From NCBI RefSeq assembly GCF_001613045.1, contig NZ_BDBP01000020.1, forward strand, positions 1 through 64,000: DNA of 64,000 bases, given 5' to 3'. Shown in pieces: positions 8,452 to 19,000 of the stretch. Source of the stretch: Nocardia lijiangensis NBRC 108240 (lineage in GTDB: Bacteria > Actinomycetota > Actinomycetes > Mycobacteriales > Mycobacteriaceae). The position numbers were made by a program, and so were the translations under genes. The notes below the pieces were generated by a model. That model made no database searches. It was given only the letters and a program-made list of their open reading frames with translations, and was not told the origin of the DNA. How positions within the stretch are numbered: the stretch's first letter is position 1; every line of letters begins with the position of its first letter.

Positions 8452-9669
8452 TCAATCCGCCGCGGGCTGGGTTTCGGCGGGTTCGGTGCGGTCGGCGGTG
8501 CGCAGGACGACGACCGCGACCAGGATCGTCGTCACGGCGGCGACGGACACCGCGGTGGTGATCAGCGCCGGGACCGAGCGGGCGAAGGAGACCATGAGGG
8601 TGACCTCGACGGCGAGGCCGAGCCAGGTGACGGCGGCCAGTGCGGTGCGGTCGACCGCGATGGCGGAGAGCACCGCGCCCTGGAGCACCGCGAGGATCGC
8701 GCCGTGCAGGGCGAACAACCAGAGCAGGTCCTGGATCGGCGCGTAGTCGTGGCCTGCGAGCAGCGGGGCGACGGGTGCGGCGAGGGCGGCGCAGAGCACC
8801 GCGACGATGCCGATGCCGGACAGCACCGCGAGGGCGTCGCGGATCGCGCGCGCCGAGTGGGTCGGCTGGGCCATCCGCGGATAGAGGACGACGCCCACCG
8901 CCTGCGGGAGCCAGAAGGCGATCTTGGCGGCGATGGCGCCGAGGGCGTAGCGGCTGGCGTCGACCTCGTCGAGGACCATCCGCACCACGATCAGATCGGC
9001 CGACGACAGCGCCATCAGCGCGGCCTGCACCTGAGCGGCGCGCAGCACCGGAAGGACGCCGACGGTGTGCTCGCCGGGTTCGCTCTCCGACGTCGGCGCA
9101 CCCGCCAGGACACGCGCGAAGATCGCCGCCGCGACCAGCCCGAGCGCCGCCGCCCACAGCGCCGCCCCGGCCCCACCGCCGAGCGCGAGCACGATCAACG
9201 CGGGCGTCACCCGCGCCACACCCGCCGAGCCGAGCACCACCGCGAGCTCACGGAACCGCCTGCCGCCTTGCAGAATCCCCTGCTCGCCGGAAAGCAGCAC
9301 CAGCGCGGGCGCGGCGACCAGCGCACCGGCACACGCCACCACGCCCACGTTCAACGCGGCTGTCACCACCGGAACGAGCACGGCCGCCACCACCGCGACG
9401 ATCAGCGCGCACCGCCACTGCAAGCCACGCAGCGCCGCTACTTCGGCTCCGCGCACCCGCTCGCGTGCCACCACGTTCTGCAACGCCAGCGCGGGCACCG
9501 CACACAGCAGCTGCACCGCGAGCAGACTCGCGAACTCGCTGTATCCCGTGACGCCGAGCCACCGCCCCGCCAGCAGCTGCAGCAGATACCCCGCGACGTT
9601 GGCGGTCATCGCGCCCGCCGTCACCAACGTCAGATCCGCCACTACGGGAGGACGACGGACGACAGACAT
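8452..9669 (-). CDS. Polysaccharide/lipid flippase-like multi-pass membrane protein
   Basis: A 405-residue, almost wholly hydrophobic protein with roughly 12 predicted membrane helices, resembling the MOP superfamily (Wzx-type flippases). The frame stays open for some 1.7 kb beyond the likely start, but that extension is Arg/Gly-rich antisense of the neighbouring gene. ATG 9667-9669 (MSVVRRPPVVADL) precedes the first membrane helix and is the sensible start. It probably moves a lipid-linked glycan precursor across the membrane, paired with the adjacent glycosyltransferase. Confidence 0.82.
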   Translation of the reverse strand: MSVVRRPPVVADLTLVTAGAMTANVAGYLLQLLAGRWLGVTGYSEFASLLAVQLLCAVPALALQNVVARERVRGAEVAALRGLQWRCALIVAVVAAVLVPVVTAALNVGVVACAGALVAAPALVLLSGEQGILQGGRRFRELAVVLGSAGVARVTPALIVLALGGGAGAALWAAALGLVAAAIFARVLAGAPTSESEPGEHTVGVLPVLRAAQVQAALMALSSADLIVVRMVLDEVDASRYALGAIAAKIAFWLPQAVGVVLYPRMAQPTHSARAIRDALAVLSGIGIVAVLCAALAAPVAPLLAGHDYAPIQDLLWLFALHGAILAVLQGAVLSAIAVDRTALAAVTWLGLAVEVTLMVSFARSVPALITTAVSVAAVTTILVAVVVLRTADRTEPAETQPAAD

Positions 9670-10050
9670 TCCGCAATCGTCCCACCCAATCCGAAACACC
9701 TGCGCACGGGCCCGGTCACGCAGGCACTCGCAGCCGTCCGAGTGCGCAGGCATCGGGTGCTCGAGGGCCTGTCCGTCGGGCGCCGCGATCGACGTGCGGA
9801 GACCTGCGGACACGAGTACGACCACCGAAGACGACCACCGCTCGCAACCAACGGCACGCCCGGGGCACAGGAGAGGCTGCAGATCGGCGGCGTCCTCATC
9901 GGCGCGTCCACGTGGCCGCGGAGCTGGGGCATGTCGATTTCGAAGCCGTGCCCCACGACGGGGTCGCCCGCGGTCGGCAACGCAGTCGAGCCGCTGCCGC
10001 GTGCCCGCTGCCCGGACAACGGCACGGTTCGCGTCGTAGGGTTCTGATCC
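9670..10050. other. Divergent intergenic region, no gene seen
   Basis: About 380 bases between the starts of the flippase-like and GT-C-like genes. Open frames here are high-GC shadows. No palindrome or promoter stood out on reading. Confidence 0.5.
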
Positions 10051-12108
10051 GTGGGTGACGGCGGTGCGGGTCTGCGCGAGCGGGTGGTCGCGGGCGGGTT
10101 CAGCGCCGCGCTTGTCGCGGTGGTGGCCGGGCCGCTGCTCGGTCCCGGGTATCTGCTGCTGCGGGATGCGGTGAGCACGCCGCGGTCGTATCTCACCGAC
10201 TCGGCGCTCGGGCTCGGGGATTCCGCGCCGCGGGCCGTGCCGCAGGACGCGCTGCTCGCGACGGTGACGCCGCTGGTGGACGGCGGGTTCGTCGTGAAGG
10301 CCATTCTCGTCCTCGCGCTGTGGGCGGCCGGGTACGGCGCAGCGGTGCTGGTGCGGGAGTTGTTGCGCGCGCCGCTGGCCGCCCAGCTGGTCGCGGTGAC
10401 GGTGGCGCTGTGGAATCCGTACGTGGCCGAACGGCTGTTGCAGGGACACTGGAGCTTGCTCGCCGGATACGCGGCGCTGCCGTGGACGGTGCTGGCCGCT
10501 TACCGCCTGCGGTCGGGGCCGCGACGCGTTTCGAGACCGGACGAGGCCACCGAGGGGTCGCGCGCGCTTCGGCGGCCCGACGCGGAGACAGTGGGCGCGT
10601 GGGCGTCGCTCGCGGGGTGTTTCGCCGCCGCCGGGCTGACGCCGACCGGCGCGCTCCTCGCGGGCATCACCGCGTTGGTGACCATCCGCCGCCGACATCT
10701 CCCCGGCACGCTCGCCCTGCTGGCTGCGGCGTCGGCTCCCTGGTTGACCGCGACGCTGCTCTCGGGCGCCGGAGCGGAGCCATCGGACCCCGCGGGCATT
10801 CCCGCCTTCGCCGCGCGCGCCGAACCCGGGCTCGCCACACTGGGTTCGCTGGCCGGGCTCGGCGGTATCTGGAACGCCGATGCGGTGCCGGATTCGCGCA
10901 CCACGCCACTGGCGCTGCTCGCCACCCTGTTGCTGCTCGCGATCGTCGTCTCCGGCATCCGCGCGGTCGCCACGGCCCAGACCGGCGGGCGAGAGAGCCT
11001 GCGCATCCGTCGCGCCCTGCTGGCGCTGGCCGCCGCGGCCGTCGTGCTGCCCGCCCTCGCCGCGACCGGCTGGGGCATGGAAGCGATGGAGTGGCTGGTC
11101 GTCAACGTGCCCGGCGCGGGCCTGCTTCGTGACACCCAGAAATACGTCGCACTGGCCGTGCCCGCTTACGCCCTGTGCGCGGCGGCCGGCTGCACTGCCC
11201 TCGGCGCACTCCTTCGCGGGACAGACTCCGCAACAGCCGGTACCTCCGAAGAGAGGTACGGAAGGTCCTCGGCCGCAACGGGGATCGTTGAGCGAAGCCA
11301 TGAGAAGCCTGCGACCACAACAGGACCCGCCGAGCCAAACCATGGGAAGCCCCTTACCGCCACGGGTCCCATCGAGCAAACCCACGAAGAGCGGTCGCCT
11401 GCAACAGGCCATCCGCAACGTGGAACATCCTCGGTCGCAAACGATCGTTCTGAAGCGCCCACCTCATCACGCGGAACCATCTTGGCCGCAACGGCATTCA
11501 TAGCCTTCCTTATCCTCCCCTTGTTCGACCTCGCCTGGGGTGTCGGCGGTGCGATGCGCCCGGTGCACTATCCCTCCGGCTGGCAGAACGTAGCCGAACA
11601 CATCGACGCCCCCGGCGATATCGCGGTCTTGCCCAGCGGCATGTTCCGCAAGTTCCCCTACAGCGGCGCCGCCCCGGTCCTCGATCCCGCACCGCGCATG
11701 CTGCCCAACGACGTGCTGCAGACCGGCGAGCTCCCCGTCCGCGGCCGCACGGTGTCGGGTGAAGGCTCTCGCGCGCGCGAAGTGGAAACGATTCTGCTGC
11801 AAGGTGGTTCGGCGCGGGATCTATCGCGCCTCCGCGTCGAATGGGTCCTGGTCGAACGCACCACCCCCGGCCCCCTCGGCGAATCGAAAACCACACTTGC
11901 CCAACTCGAACCGGTCTACACCGACGACCACCTCGCGCTGTACCGAGTTCCGGGCCCCGACCCTACCGCCGTGCCGCAAAACCACCGCTGGATCGCAGCG
12001 GCCGCCCACCTCCTCTGGGCCGTATTGCTGGTCGGCTGCCCGGTGCTCGCGGTGGTAGCAAAACGCAGCTCCCGCACCGAATCTCGGCCGCTCGACATCG
12101 AAAACTGA
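10051..12108 (+). CDS. Large GT-C-like integral membrane protein
   Basis: A 685-residue protein with about ten membrane helices in residues 15-380, a hydrophilic linker (about 390-477), a further helix (TILAATAFIAFLILPLFDL), a soluble domain and a final C-terminal helix. The loop after helix 4 (LLQGHWSLLAGYAALPW) is typical of GT-C-type or related polyprenyl-glycan membrane enzymes, so a glycosyltransferase role in arabinan, mannan or other envelope glycans is plausible but unproven. The linker holds three or four imperfect 14-15-residue repeats (SSAATGIVERSHEKP, ATTTGPAEPNHGKP, LTATGPIEQTHEER) and looks like a lineage-specific insertion. The start is GTG 10051. Confidence 0.75.
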   Translation: MGDGGAGLRERVVAGGFSAALVAVVAGPLLGPGYLLLRDAVSTPRSYLTDSALGLGDSAPRAVPQDALLATVTPLVDGGFVVKAILVLALWAAGYGAAVLVRELLRAPLAAQLVAVTVALWNPYVAERLLQGHWSLLAGYAALPWTVLAAYRLRSGPRRVSRPDEATEGSRALRRPDAETVGAWASLAGCFAAAGLTPTGALLAGITALVTIRRRHLPGTLALLAAASAPWLTATLLSGAGAEPSDPAGIPAFAARAEPGLATLGSLAGLGGIWNADAVPDSRTTPLALLATLLLLAIVVSGIRAVATAQTGGRESLRIRRALLALAAAAVVLPALAATGWGMEAMEWLVVNVPGAGLLRDTQKYVALAVPAYALCAAAGCTALGALLRGTDSATAGTSEERYGRSSAATGIVERSHEKPATTTGPAEPNHGKPLTATGPIEQTHEERSPATGHPQRGTSSVANDRSEAPTSSRGTILAATAFIAFLILPLFDLAWGVGGAMRPVHYPSGWQNVAEHIDAPGDIAVLPSGMFRKFPYSGAAPVLDPAPRMLPNDVLQTGELPVRGRTVSGEGSRAREVETILLQGGSARDLSRLRVEWVLVERTTPGPLGESKTTLAQLEPVYTDDHLALYRVPGPDPTAVPQNHRWIAAAAHLLWAVLLVGCPVLAVVAKRSSRTESRPLDIEN

Positions 12109-12265
12109 GACGACCCAGCGAAATCACCACGGTCGCACCGCAATCACCGCTGGATTGCGACTATCGCCCACTGCAACTGCGCATAGCAAACCACAGCTCC
12201 CGCACCGAATCTCAGCCGTGTGAAATCGACAATTGCGATGGCCCAGCGAAATCGACTGTGGTTCT
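12055..12265. repeat. Direct duplication of the 3' end of the membrane-protein gene
   Basis: About 75 bp covering the last codons and stop (12055-12131) recur imperfectly 128 bp downstream (12183-12265). CAGCTCCCGCACCGAATCTC is identical in both. The second copy has lost coding sense. Confidence 0.8.
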
Positions 12266-12400
12266 GTCCGCCAATCCCGAAGGGTTCGTAATGGGCGGAG
12301 ACCGGCGCTCGATTCAGCCACCGAGGTCATATTCGTGACCGAAACCAACTCGAGAAGATCGGGTTCGAGATGATTCGAGTCGATCGCCACATCATCGCGG

Positions 12401-12559
12401 GTGCCCAGCTTCGCCGGTGCGGTGCTGATGTCCGTTGCTCCCGCGCAGGCTCAGGCCCCGGTCGAGCCCGAGGCGATCGGCAACAGCGAGATTTCCAGCG
12501 GTTCGGCCGATCTGAACCGCTTCTTCTGCGGCACCATCTGGCGTCCTGGCTGCTTCTGA
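12401..12559 (+). pseudogene. Remnant of a small exported protein
   Basis: From GTG 12401 the frame reads MPSFAGAVLMSVAPAQA, then a short acidic segment ending RFFCGTIWRPGCF. The hydrophobic stretch and AQA site look like the second half of a signal peptide, but the basic N-terminus is missing and the frame is closed by a stop at 12371. It could be a decayed gene or a short real one with an odd start. Two cysteines at the C-terminus suggest a disulphide. Confidence 0.4.
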
Positions 12560-12630
12560 TCGCCCGGCGCGCAGAACGACGAAACCCACGGCGCGGTGAG
12601 GCGACCGAGAGCGCGCAAACGACAACGGCC

Positions 12631-12650
12631 CCCCGGCCGTATGGCCGGGG
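12631..12650. terminator. Terminator between convergent genes
   Basis: CCCCGGCC and GGCCGGGG (12631-12638 and 12643-12650) form a perfect stem with a GTAT tetraloop just beyond the stop of the DUF3068 gene. Confidence 0.75.
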
Positions 12651-12676
12651 AGCCGCTATCTCGGAACCGCTAGCGC

Positions 12677-13831
12677 CTAGAGGTTCTTCTTCACATTGAT
12701 CTGCTCCGTCGGAGCATCATCGGCACCGCGCGGAGCGGAGCTGCGCGGCGGGGTGGCCGCACCGCTCGGGGGCAGGTTGCCGCCGCGGGCCGGGCGGGCC
12801 GGGGCGGGGGCGCTGCCGCCGCGAATACCGAGGATCGCGCCGAGGATCGCCAGGATCACGCCGAGCACACCGAGCACGATCGGCATGATGCGGCCGTACA
12901 GCGCGAGCCGGTCGATGCTGTCCTGGGCCACCGACATCTGCGACTCGATGGTGTTCTCGTCGAAGATGATGTTCGACTTCAGGGCGGTGACGTCCGGCTT
13001 GTCGCCGCTGCGCGCGTAGTAGAGGTGCAGCTGCTCGCCACCCTTGATCACGGTGCCGGTCTGCGGCTCCACCCACAGGTCGCGGGTGTTGGTGTAGAAG
13101 CGGGTCATGGTGACCGGCTCTTCACCCTCGAGGCCCCACTTGGCGGCGGGCAGCGACAGGCGGTTTGTCGGCGCGGGCACGACGTCGTACAGGTTGGTGA
13201 CCGGGACGGTCTGCCGGAAGTGGTAGACCTTCATGCTGTTGATCTCGGTCTCTTCGACGAAGTCGATGTCGAAGGTCGCGCGTGCGTTGAGGTCGAAGTA
13301 CGGGTACGACTTCTTCTCGGTGCCGATCGGGAAGCGGTACTGCAGACCAGTGCGATGTACGGGGTCGGCGATGCTCTCGCCTTGCGGGTTGGCCGTGACG
13401 GCGATGGAGCCGTTCGGCTCCTTGTCGACCGGCTCGCCGGTCTTGCGGTCGATGGTGACCCGGTCGACGACCGCGGTGAGCAGTCCGGTGTCGCCCTGCT
13501 TGTCGATCCGCCGCAGGGTCTGACCGGCCTGGATCGTCATCTGGGTGGCGTCGGAAGGCTCTTCGACCGTGACGAACCGCTGCGAGATCAGCGGAACGTT
13601 GGTATCCACCTTGGCCGCACCCTCAGGGGCGGTGAGCGACCTGGAGTCGAGCACCAGGCTTTCCGAGCCCTGCTGACTGTTGGCGATGGTGGTGATCTCG
13701 AGGTCGAGAGGAGTCTTGGCCAGTTTGTCGACGGTGTAGGTCGGAATCATCAGCGCCATGACGATCAGCAATGCGCCTAGACCTACGAGCAGGCAGGCCA
13801 CCGTCCTTCTGGTACCGGCACTCAGTGCCAT
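12677..13831 (-). CDS. DUF3068 envelope protein
   Basis: A 384-residue protein with an N-terminal membrane helix (residues 10-28, VACLLVGLGALLIVMALMI), a large extracytoplasmic beta-rich domain and a second membrane helix near the C-terminus (IVLGVLGVILAILGAILGI), followed by a Pro/Ala-rich cytoplasmic tail. This architecture and sequence fit the DUF3068 (PorA-like) family of mycolata; the Rv0227c counterpart has been regarded as important for growth. The molecular role is unknown. It is divergent from the acyltransferase gene. Confidence 0.85.
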   Translation of the reverse strand: MALSAGTRRTVACLLVGLGALLIVMALMIPTYTVDKLAKTPLDLEITTIANSQQGSESLVLDSRSLTAPEGAAKVDTNVPLISQRFVTVEEPSDATQMTIQAGQTLRRIDKQGDTGLLTAVVDRVTIDRKTGEPVDKEPNGSIAVTANPQGESIADPVHRTGLQYRFPIGTEKKSYPYFDLNARATFDIDFVEETEINSMKVYHFRQTVPVTNLYDVVPAPTNRLSLPAAKWGLEGEEPVTMTRFYTNTRDLWVEPQTGTVIKGGEQLHLYYARSGDKPDVTALKSNIIFDENTIESQMSVAQDSIDRLALYGRIMPIVLGVLGVILAILGAILGIRGGSAPAPARPARGGNLPPSGAATPPRSSAPRGADDAPTEQINVKKNL

Positions 13832-14036
13832 GCAAACACTCCTCGTCGTAGAACACAGGTCGGTCCGTTCAGTACCGCGGAGTAACCCACGGCACTACGT
13901 GAGCCCCGACACTAACAGTCCATTGGCGTACCATGCGGTGCCGAGGCCGGAATCCGACCAGAAATCGCCCGAGTTTAGCGCGAAAAGTGAAACGTGTAGT
14001 TCTCACCTGGGAAAATCCCTGGCAGACTGGAGCCCG

Positions 14037-15266
14037 ATGACCGCCACACTCGCCGCCGACACCGCGGCCGCGACCTCGGCCCGGTCGCGTGGTTTCGTTC
14101 CCGCGCTGGAAGGCATGCGCGGGATGGCGGCGCTCGGCGTCCTGGTCACCCACGTCGCCTTCCAGACCGGAGCGACGGGAATGCCGGTGCTCGGCCGGGT
14201 GTGGGAGCGCTTCGACATGGCGGTCGCGGTGTTCTTCGCGCTCTCCGGCTTCCTGCTGTGGCGCCCGCACGCCACGGCCGCGCGGGGTCTCGGTGCCGCC
14301 CCCTCTGCCGTCGACTACCTGCGCCATCGTGCGGCGCGCATCCTGCCCGCCTACTGGGCCGTGGTCTGCGCCGTGCTGGTGCTGCTGCCCAGCGCCGCCG
14401 ACACCGCGGGCCTGCGGGTATGGATGTCCAACCTGGCGCTGCTCCAGGTCTTCGTGCCGTTGACGCTGACCGACGGGCTCACCCAGATGTGGAGCCTCTC
14501 GGTCGAAGTGGCGTTCTATCTGGTGCTGCCGCTGCTGGCGCTCGCCGTGGTCCGGCTGCGTGGGAAGTCGGCCCGCTGGCGAGTGCCCGCGATCCTCACG
14601 TTGGCGCTGGTCAGCCTGAGTTGGAACTTCCTCCCGGTGCCGACCCCCGACGCGATTCACGCCGACAACTGGCTGCCCGCCTACCTGCCGTGGTTCGCGG
14701 CGGGCATGCTGCTCGCCGAACTCGCCGATGATGTGCATCCGCTATCACTCTGGCGGCGGATCGCGGGCAACCAGCTGCTGATGTGGACCGTCGCGCTGAT
14801 CGCCTTCCTGTTCTCGTCCACCGATTTCGGCGGCCCCGCCGGACTCACCCGCGCCGAACCGTGGCAATACGCCGCGAAGATGGGCCTCGGCGCGATCATC
14901 GGTTTCGGCCTGCTCGCTCCGCTCGTGCTCGGCGACCGGAAGCACCGCTGGCTGGAATCCTCGGTCGCGGCAACCCTCGGGCGCTGGTCCTACGGCATTT
15001 TCCTCTGGCACCTCGCGGTGCTGTCGATCGTCTTCCCGGTCTTCGGCATCCTCCCGTTCGCCGGAAGCTTCGTCTGGGTCCTCATCCTGACCGTCGCCAT
15101 CACCCTGCCCGTCGCGGCAGCCAGCTACGCCCTCGTCGAGGAGCCGGCTCGGAAGCTGGCCCGCCGGATGGATCGCAGGAAGAGCGGACGGAAGGTTCCG
15201 CCGACCCCGGAGCCGCAGTCGGTCCCGCAGGATGCGCCTACTCCGGCGCAAGTGGGAGCGCCCTGA
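14037..15266 (+). CDS. Acyltransferase-3 family membrane protein
   Basis: A 409-residue integral membrane O-acyltransferase. The N-terminal signature (RGFVPALEGMRGMAALGVLV, followed by THVAF) supplies the catalytic histidine region, and about ten membrane helices follow, with SLSVEVAFYLVLPLL typical of the family. Such enzymes transfer acetyl or succinyl groups to surface glycans. ATG 14037 is chosen because this motif begins about 20 residues later; the frame is open much further upstream without coding character. From memory it matches Rv0228. The hydrophilic C-terminal tail is Pro/Gln-rich and its DNA is duplicated downstream. Confidence 0.9.
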   Translation: MTATLAADTAAATSARSRGFVPALEGMRGMAALGVLVTHVAFQTGATGMPVLGRVWERFDMAVAVFFALSGFLLWRPHATAARGLGAAPSAVDYLRHRAARILPAYWAVVCAVLVLLPSAADTAGLRVWMSNLALLQVFVPLTLTDGLTQMWSLSVEVAFYLVLPLLALAVVRLRGKSARWRVPAILTLALVSLSWNFLPVPTPDAIHADNWLPAYLPWFAAGMLLAELADDVHPLSLWRRIAGNQLLMWTVALIAFLFSSTDFGGPAGLTRAEPWQYAAKMGLGAIIGFGLLAPLVLGDRKHRWLESSVAATLGRWSYGIFLWHLAVLSIVFPVFGILPFAGSFVWVLILTVAITLPVAAASYALVEEPARKLARRMDRRKSGRKVPPTPEPQSVPQDAPTPAQVGAP

Positions 15267-15452
15267 GGCCGGGCAGTTCTCGGCGGCGCGAGCGTGGCCT
15301 TGCCTCTCGGATCGTCTGCCACGTCGGCGGCGGTCGTCCGGGATGATGGCGCCGGACATTCGTAGTTCTGGCAATCGCGGAGCCGCAGCCGGTCAGCCTG
15401 CGGGGTGCGTCTGCTCCGGCGCAGGTGGGAGCCCCCTGAGTCGGCCGGGCAG
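15208..15452. repeat. Direct duplication of the 3' end of the acyltransferase gene
   Basis: About 72 bp around the stop codon (15208-15279) recur imperfectly at 15375-15452, including CGGAGCCGCAG, CTCCGGCGCA and GCCGGGCAG blocks in the same order. The second copy follows the true stop. It resembles the duplication after 12108. Confidence 0.78.
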
Positions 15453-15474
15453 CGCGGACGGACTGTAACTCGGG

Positions 15475-15882
15475 TCAAGCTGCTGGCGGCTTCGGTGAGC
15501 CGAGAAGATCCCATCGGTTGCCAGATATGTCGAGGAAGACAGCGACCCGTCCGTACACCTCGGTGCGGGGCGAGGTTACGAACTCGACTCCCGCAGCGGT
15601 CATTCGGCGATACGCGGTTTCGAAGTCGTTGACGCGGAGGAAGAATCCGACGCGACCGGCCACTTGGTTGCCGATCGCGGGGAGTTGCCGGTCGCCATCA
15701 GCTTTGGCGAGCAGGATTCCAGTGGATGCAGTTGGCGGGCGGACCACCACCCATCTTTTCGGTCGGCCGTCGTTCGTCAGCGAAGGCGAATCTTCGATCA
15801 GGTCGAAGCCGAGTATCTCCACGAAGAATTCGATGGCCGGGTCGTACTCGGTAACCACGATCGTGACCAGTTCCAAGTGCAC
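15475..15882 (-). CDS. VOC (glyoxalase/dioxygenase) family protein
   Basis: A 135-residue single-module vicinal-oxygen-chelate protein. It opens with a metal-ligand histidine strand (MHLELVTIVVTEYDPAIEFF), has the paired beta-alpha-beta arrangement and ends with the DISGNRWDLLG motif. Members act as glyoxalases, dioxygenases or resistance proteins; the substrate cannot be assigned. The start is GTG 15882. It appears monocistronic. Confidence 0.87.
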   Translation of the reverse strand: MHLELVTIVVTEYDPAIEFFVEILGFDLIEDSPSLTNDGRPKRWVVVRPPTASTGILLAKADGDRQLPAIGNQVAGRVGFFLRVNDFETAYRRMTAAGVEFVTSPRTEVYGRVAVFLDISGNRWDLLGSPKPPAA

Positions 15883-16010
15883 GCTGTGACTGTATGGCGG
15901 ACAGACGCCGGACGCCTGGTTGTGCCGCTGATTGCGCTATCCACATTTGAAAAAGTCGAAACCGCTTCCGCAGCAACCCTTTCTCTCCCGTCGATCCTCC
16001 TCCGAGGACG

Positions 16011-19000
16011 CTAGCGTCGAGGGCCCCGTCGGCGCGGTGGGAGTGCGGCGAGCCCGACGGCGATCACCGCGACGAGCGCGGGCAGCTGCACCCAGAGTGA
16101 GTGACCCATGTAGCCGCCGGGCGCGCGCCACGGGCCGGTGGACAGAGCGGCGGCCGAGATGGCGGTGCCGAGACCGGCTATCGCGGCGAGTGACCGCGCG
16201 GTGTGGCGGGCGGCGAAGCGGGCTGCGGCCACGCCGGCCACCGTCAGCGCGGTGCCGACGGGTCCGGCGATGATCGTCGCTGCCGCGGTGAGGCCGAGCG
16301 CGCCCACGATGCGGTTGTGCCAAGGGTGAGGCGGGCCGACCGGAGTGACCGCCAGTGCAGCCGTATCCTCCCGGGCTGTTTCGGGATCGGTCGACGCACC
16401 GCGAACACGCCTGCCCCGCAAGGTAATCCGCCGACGTCGCGGAATCGCGAGCAACACCAACGGAACAAGCAGCACCAACCCACCGAAAATACCCAGGCGA
16501 TACCACCGATCGACCGGGAACGAGATGGTAATGGGCCCTGAGGCGTCCGCGGGCAGCAACCACGCCTGCTGCCATCCGTCCACCACGATCGGCTCGAGCG
16601 AGCGCCCGTCGGCGGTATGCGCCTCCCAGCCGACGTTGGTGCTCAGCGGCAGCACCAGCAGGCGCAGGTCCGTGGCCGGGGCGGCGGGTTCGAAGTTCGT
16701 GCGGTTCAGGCGCAGCCGGTCGGCGGAGAACAGTTCGGTGGGCGCCACGACGACGTCCGCGCGGCCCTCCGGAACGAGGAGCGCCTCTTCGGCGTCGCAG
16801 ACGCGCGCGGGAACCGGTGCACTGGAACGCAACTCACCGACGGTCGCCGTCACGGAAGTACGCACGGTGCGTCCGCCGAGCGCGATCGTCGGGCCGAGCT
16901 CGCAGGGCACGGTGATCTCGCGATCCAGACCGGCCTGCGCGGGATAGTCGGGGCCGAGCACCGCGACCTCGGCGATGCCGGGCGGCTGGGTCATGGCGAA
17001 GCCGAGCGCGGTCTTGTCCAGCACCGGTGTCCAGCTCTGCACGCTGAGCTCGATGCGGTCGGTGACCGTCGGGTGCAACGAGATTCGCGCCGGTTCGCCG
17101 GGCGCACGCTCGTCGAGCTCGCGCACCTGCGGGCCGTTGCCGAGGTTCACCGACACCGAAAGGGGAGCTGCGGGCAGCCCGCCCAGCGACGCGGTGATGT
17201 CGAGACCGGTCACCAACGCCGGTTCGGGCAGTTCGATGGTGAGGGTCGGTTTGGGTCCGGTGAGGTTGCGCACCGCGTCTTCCGGCGCCGTCCAGCTGGT
17301 GCGGGTATCGCCGTCGGTCGCGGCGAACGCGGAGCCGCGCAGATCGCCGACGTCGCTCTTGCCGCGCGCCACCGGCCTGCTGTCGTCGGTGAGCAGCGCC
17401 TCCAGCGCGGGGCCCTGCCTGGTGCGCACGGTGAGCTCGGGCGCGACCGTCATGGGTTCGGGGGAGTTGAGGGTGCGTTCGAAGGCGCCGGGCTCCTCGG
17501 GCGCCAGCGCCAGCGCCTTGCTGCATCGCACCCGGTCGGGAGCATCGAAACACGCACTGCGCCCTGGGAATTCCTGGCCCAGATCCCAGGCCGTCACCTG
17601 CGCGTCGGCGGGCGTGGCGGGCAGCACCGTGCGGTGCTGGATGTCCACTCGGACCGGTGCGTCGCGGTCGCGGTAGTCGTCGAGAGTCAGTTCGCTGATG
17701 CCGAATTGGCCACCGCCGGAGCCACCCTCGGTGCGGATGGCGGTGATGGTCAGCCAGTCCGTGCTGCCAGCGGGCAGTGAAATCGACACGGTCGCACCGG
17801 GTTCGGTGATCCGCGCCGAGACGCTTCCGTGCGCGGTGCGCACCTCGACCCATTTCACCGGATCGCCGATCGCCGCCGCACTGGTGGTCAATCGCAGCAG
17901 GCCGGAGCTGATCGGCTGGTCCAGATCGAGCCGAAGCCATTGGCCCACAGCGCGTTCGGTGCCATTGCTGATCCACGCTGTGGAGGGATCGCCGTCCACC
18001 ACCGCCGCGGTCGAGCTGCCGGGAGCCGCACCGCCCAGCTGGGTGGCATCGGCGGCCGAACTGGACGCGGTCACCGTCGCGCCGGACCATTCTCCGTGCA
18101 CGAGCTCCGCGCCGGGCACCGGGTAGTCCGGCACCAGATTGTGGGTGCGGCGCCCGTCGTCGGGCGCGCGCAGCGCCGAATTGTGGTTGTCGACACGGCC
18201 GAAATCGGACTCCCGCTCCATCGGCGTATCGGTGACGACGAGCGGTCCGATCGGCACACCGGCGCGGGTGGCGTCGGCCGCGAACAGCGTCGGATGCGGC
18301 GCGGAGCCATCGCGGTGCAGCCGCTCGAGCACTTCCGGCCCGCCCTGCACCATCGGGACGGTGTCGAGCGGAACCGTGTACGCGCCGGGGAACGACTCGG
18401 GAGCCCCTGTGCCGGAACGGATCTCGGTCCCGGAACCGCCCTCGCCGGGCGGACGCGGATCGACGCGGTAGATCTCGACGGCCGGATACGCCGGTCGCAG
18501 ATCCCCGTCGGCGACCAGGTTGTCGGCGACGACGTTCGTCTCGATCGGCGAACCGAACTGGGCCACCTTCGTCAGACCAGGGGACCCTTCGATCGCCCGG
18601 TGCGCGAGCATCGGCCTGGTCGACCGCGAGGTCTCCGGGTCGAGATCGTTGCGCAGCACCAGGATTCCGATGCCCTGGCCGGCCAGCGTCGCGGCCAATC
18701 CGGCCGAGGGGCGGCCGTCCGCGATCAGTCGTTGCACCGAGTCCATCGCGCGGATGGTGCCCGGCGGGTTCAGCGGAACCGCGTCACGCACCGCCCACGG
18801 CGTGCTAGCCAGCGCTTGCAGCGGCTCGTCGCGGGTCAATCCCCAGACCTGGCTGCCGAAAGGCGCGCCGGGCACCACCAGCGCGCGAGTGTCGGCGGCA
18901 TTCTCGGCCAACCAGTCCGCGGTCTGATGCCAGTAACCGGGCACCTCGTCGTAGGAGCCGCGCGGGGCCAGCTTGCCGGTCCAGGCCAGCGAGGTGGACA

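Noticed and set aside
8452-11418. A 988-codon minus-strand open frame
   Set aside because: Only the first 405 codons from the 3' end (starting at 9669) encode membrane helices. The remainder is Arg/Gly/His-rich antisense of the GT-C-like gene, a high-GC artefact.
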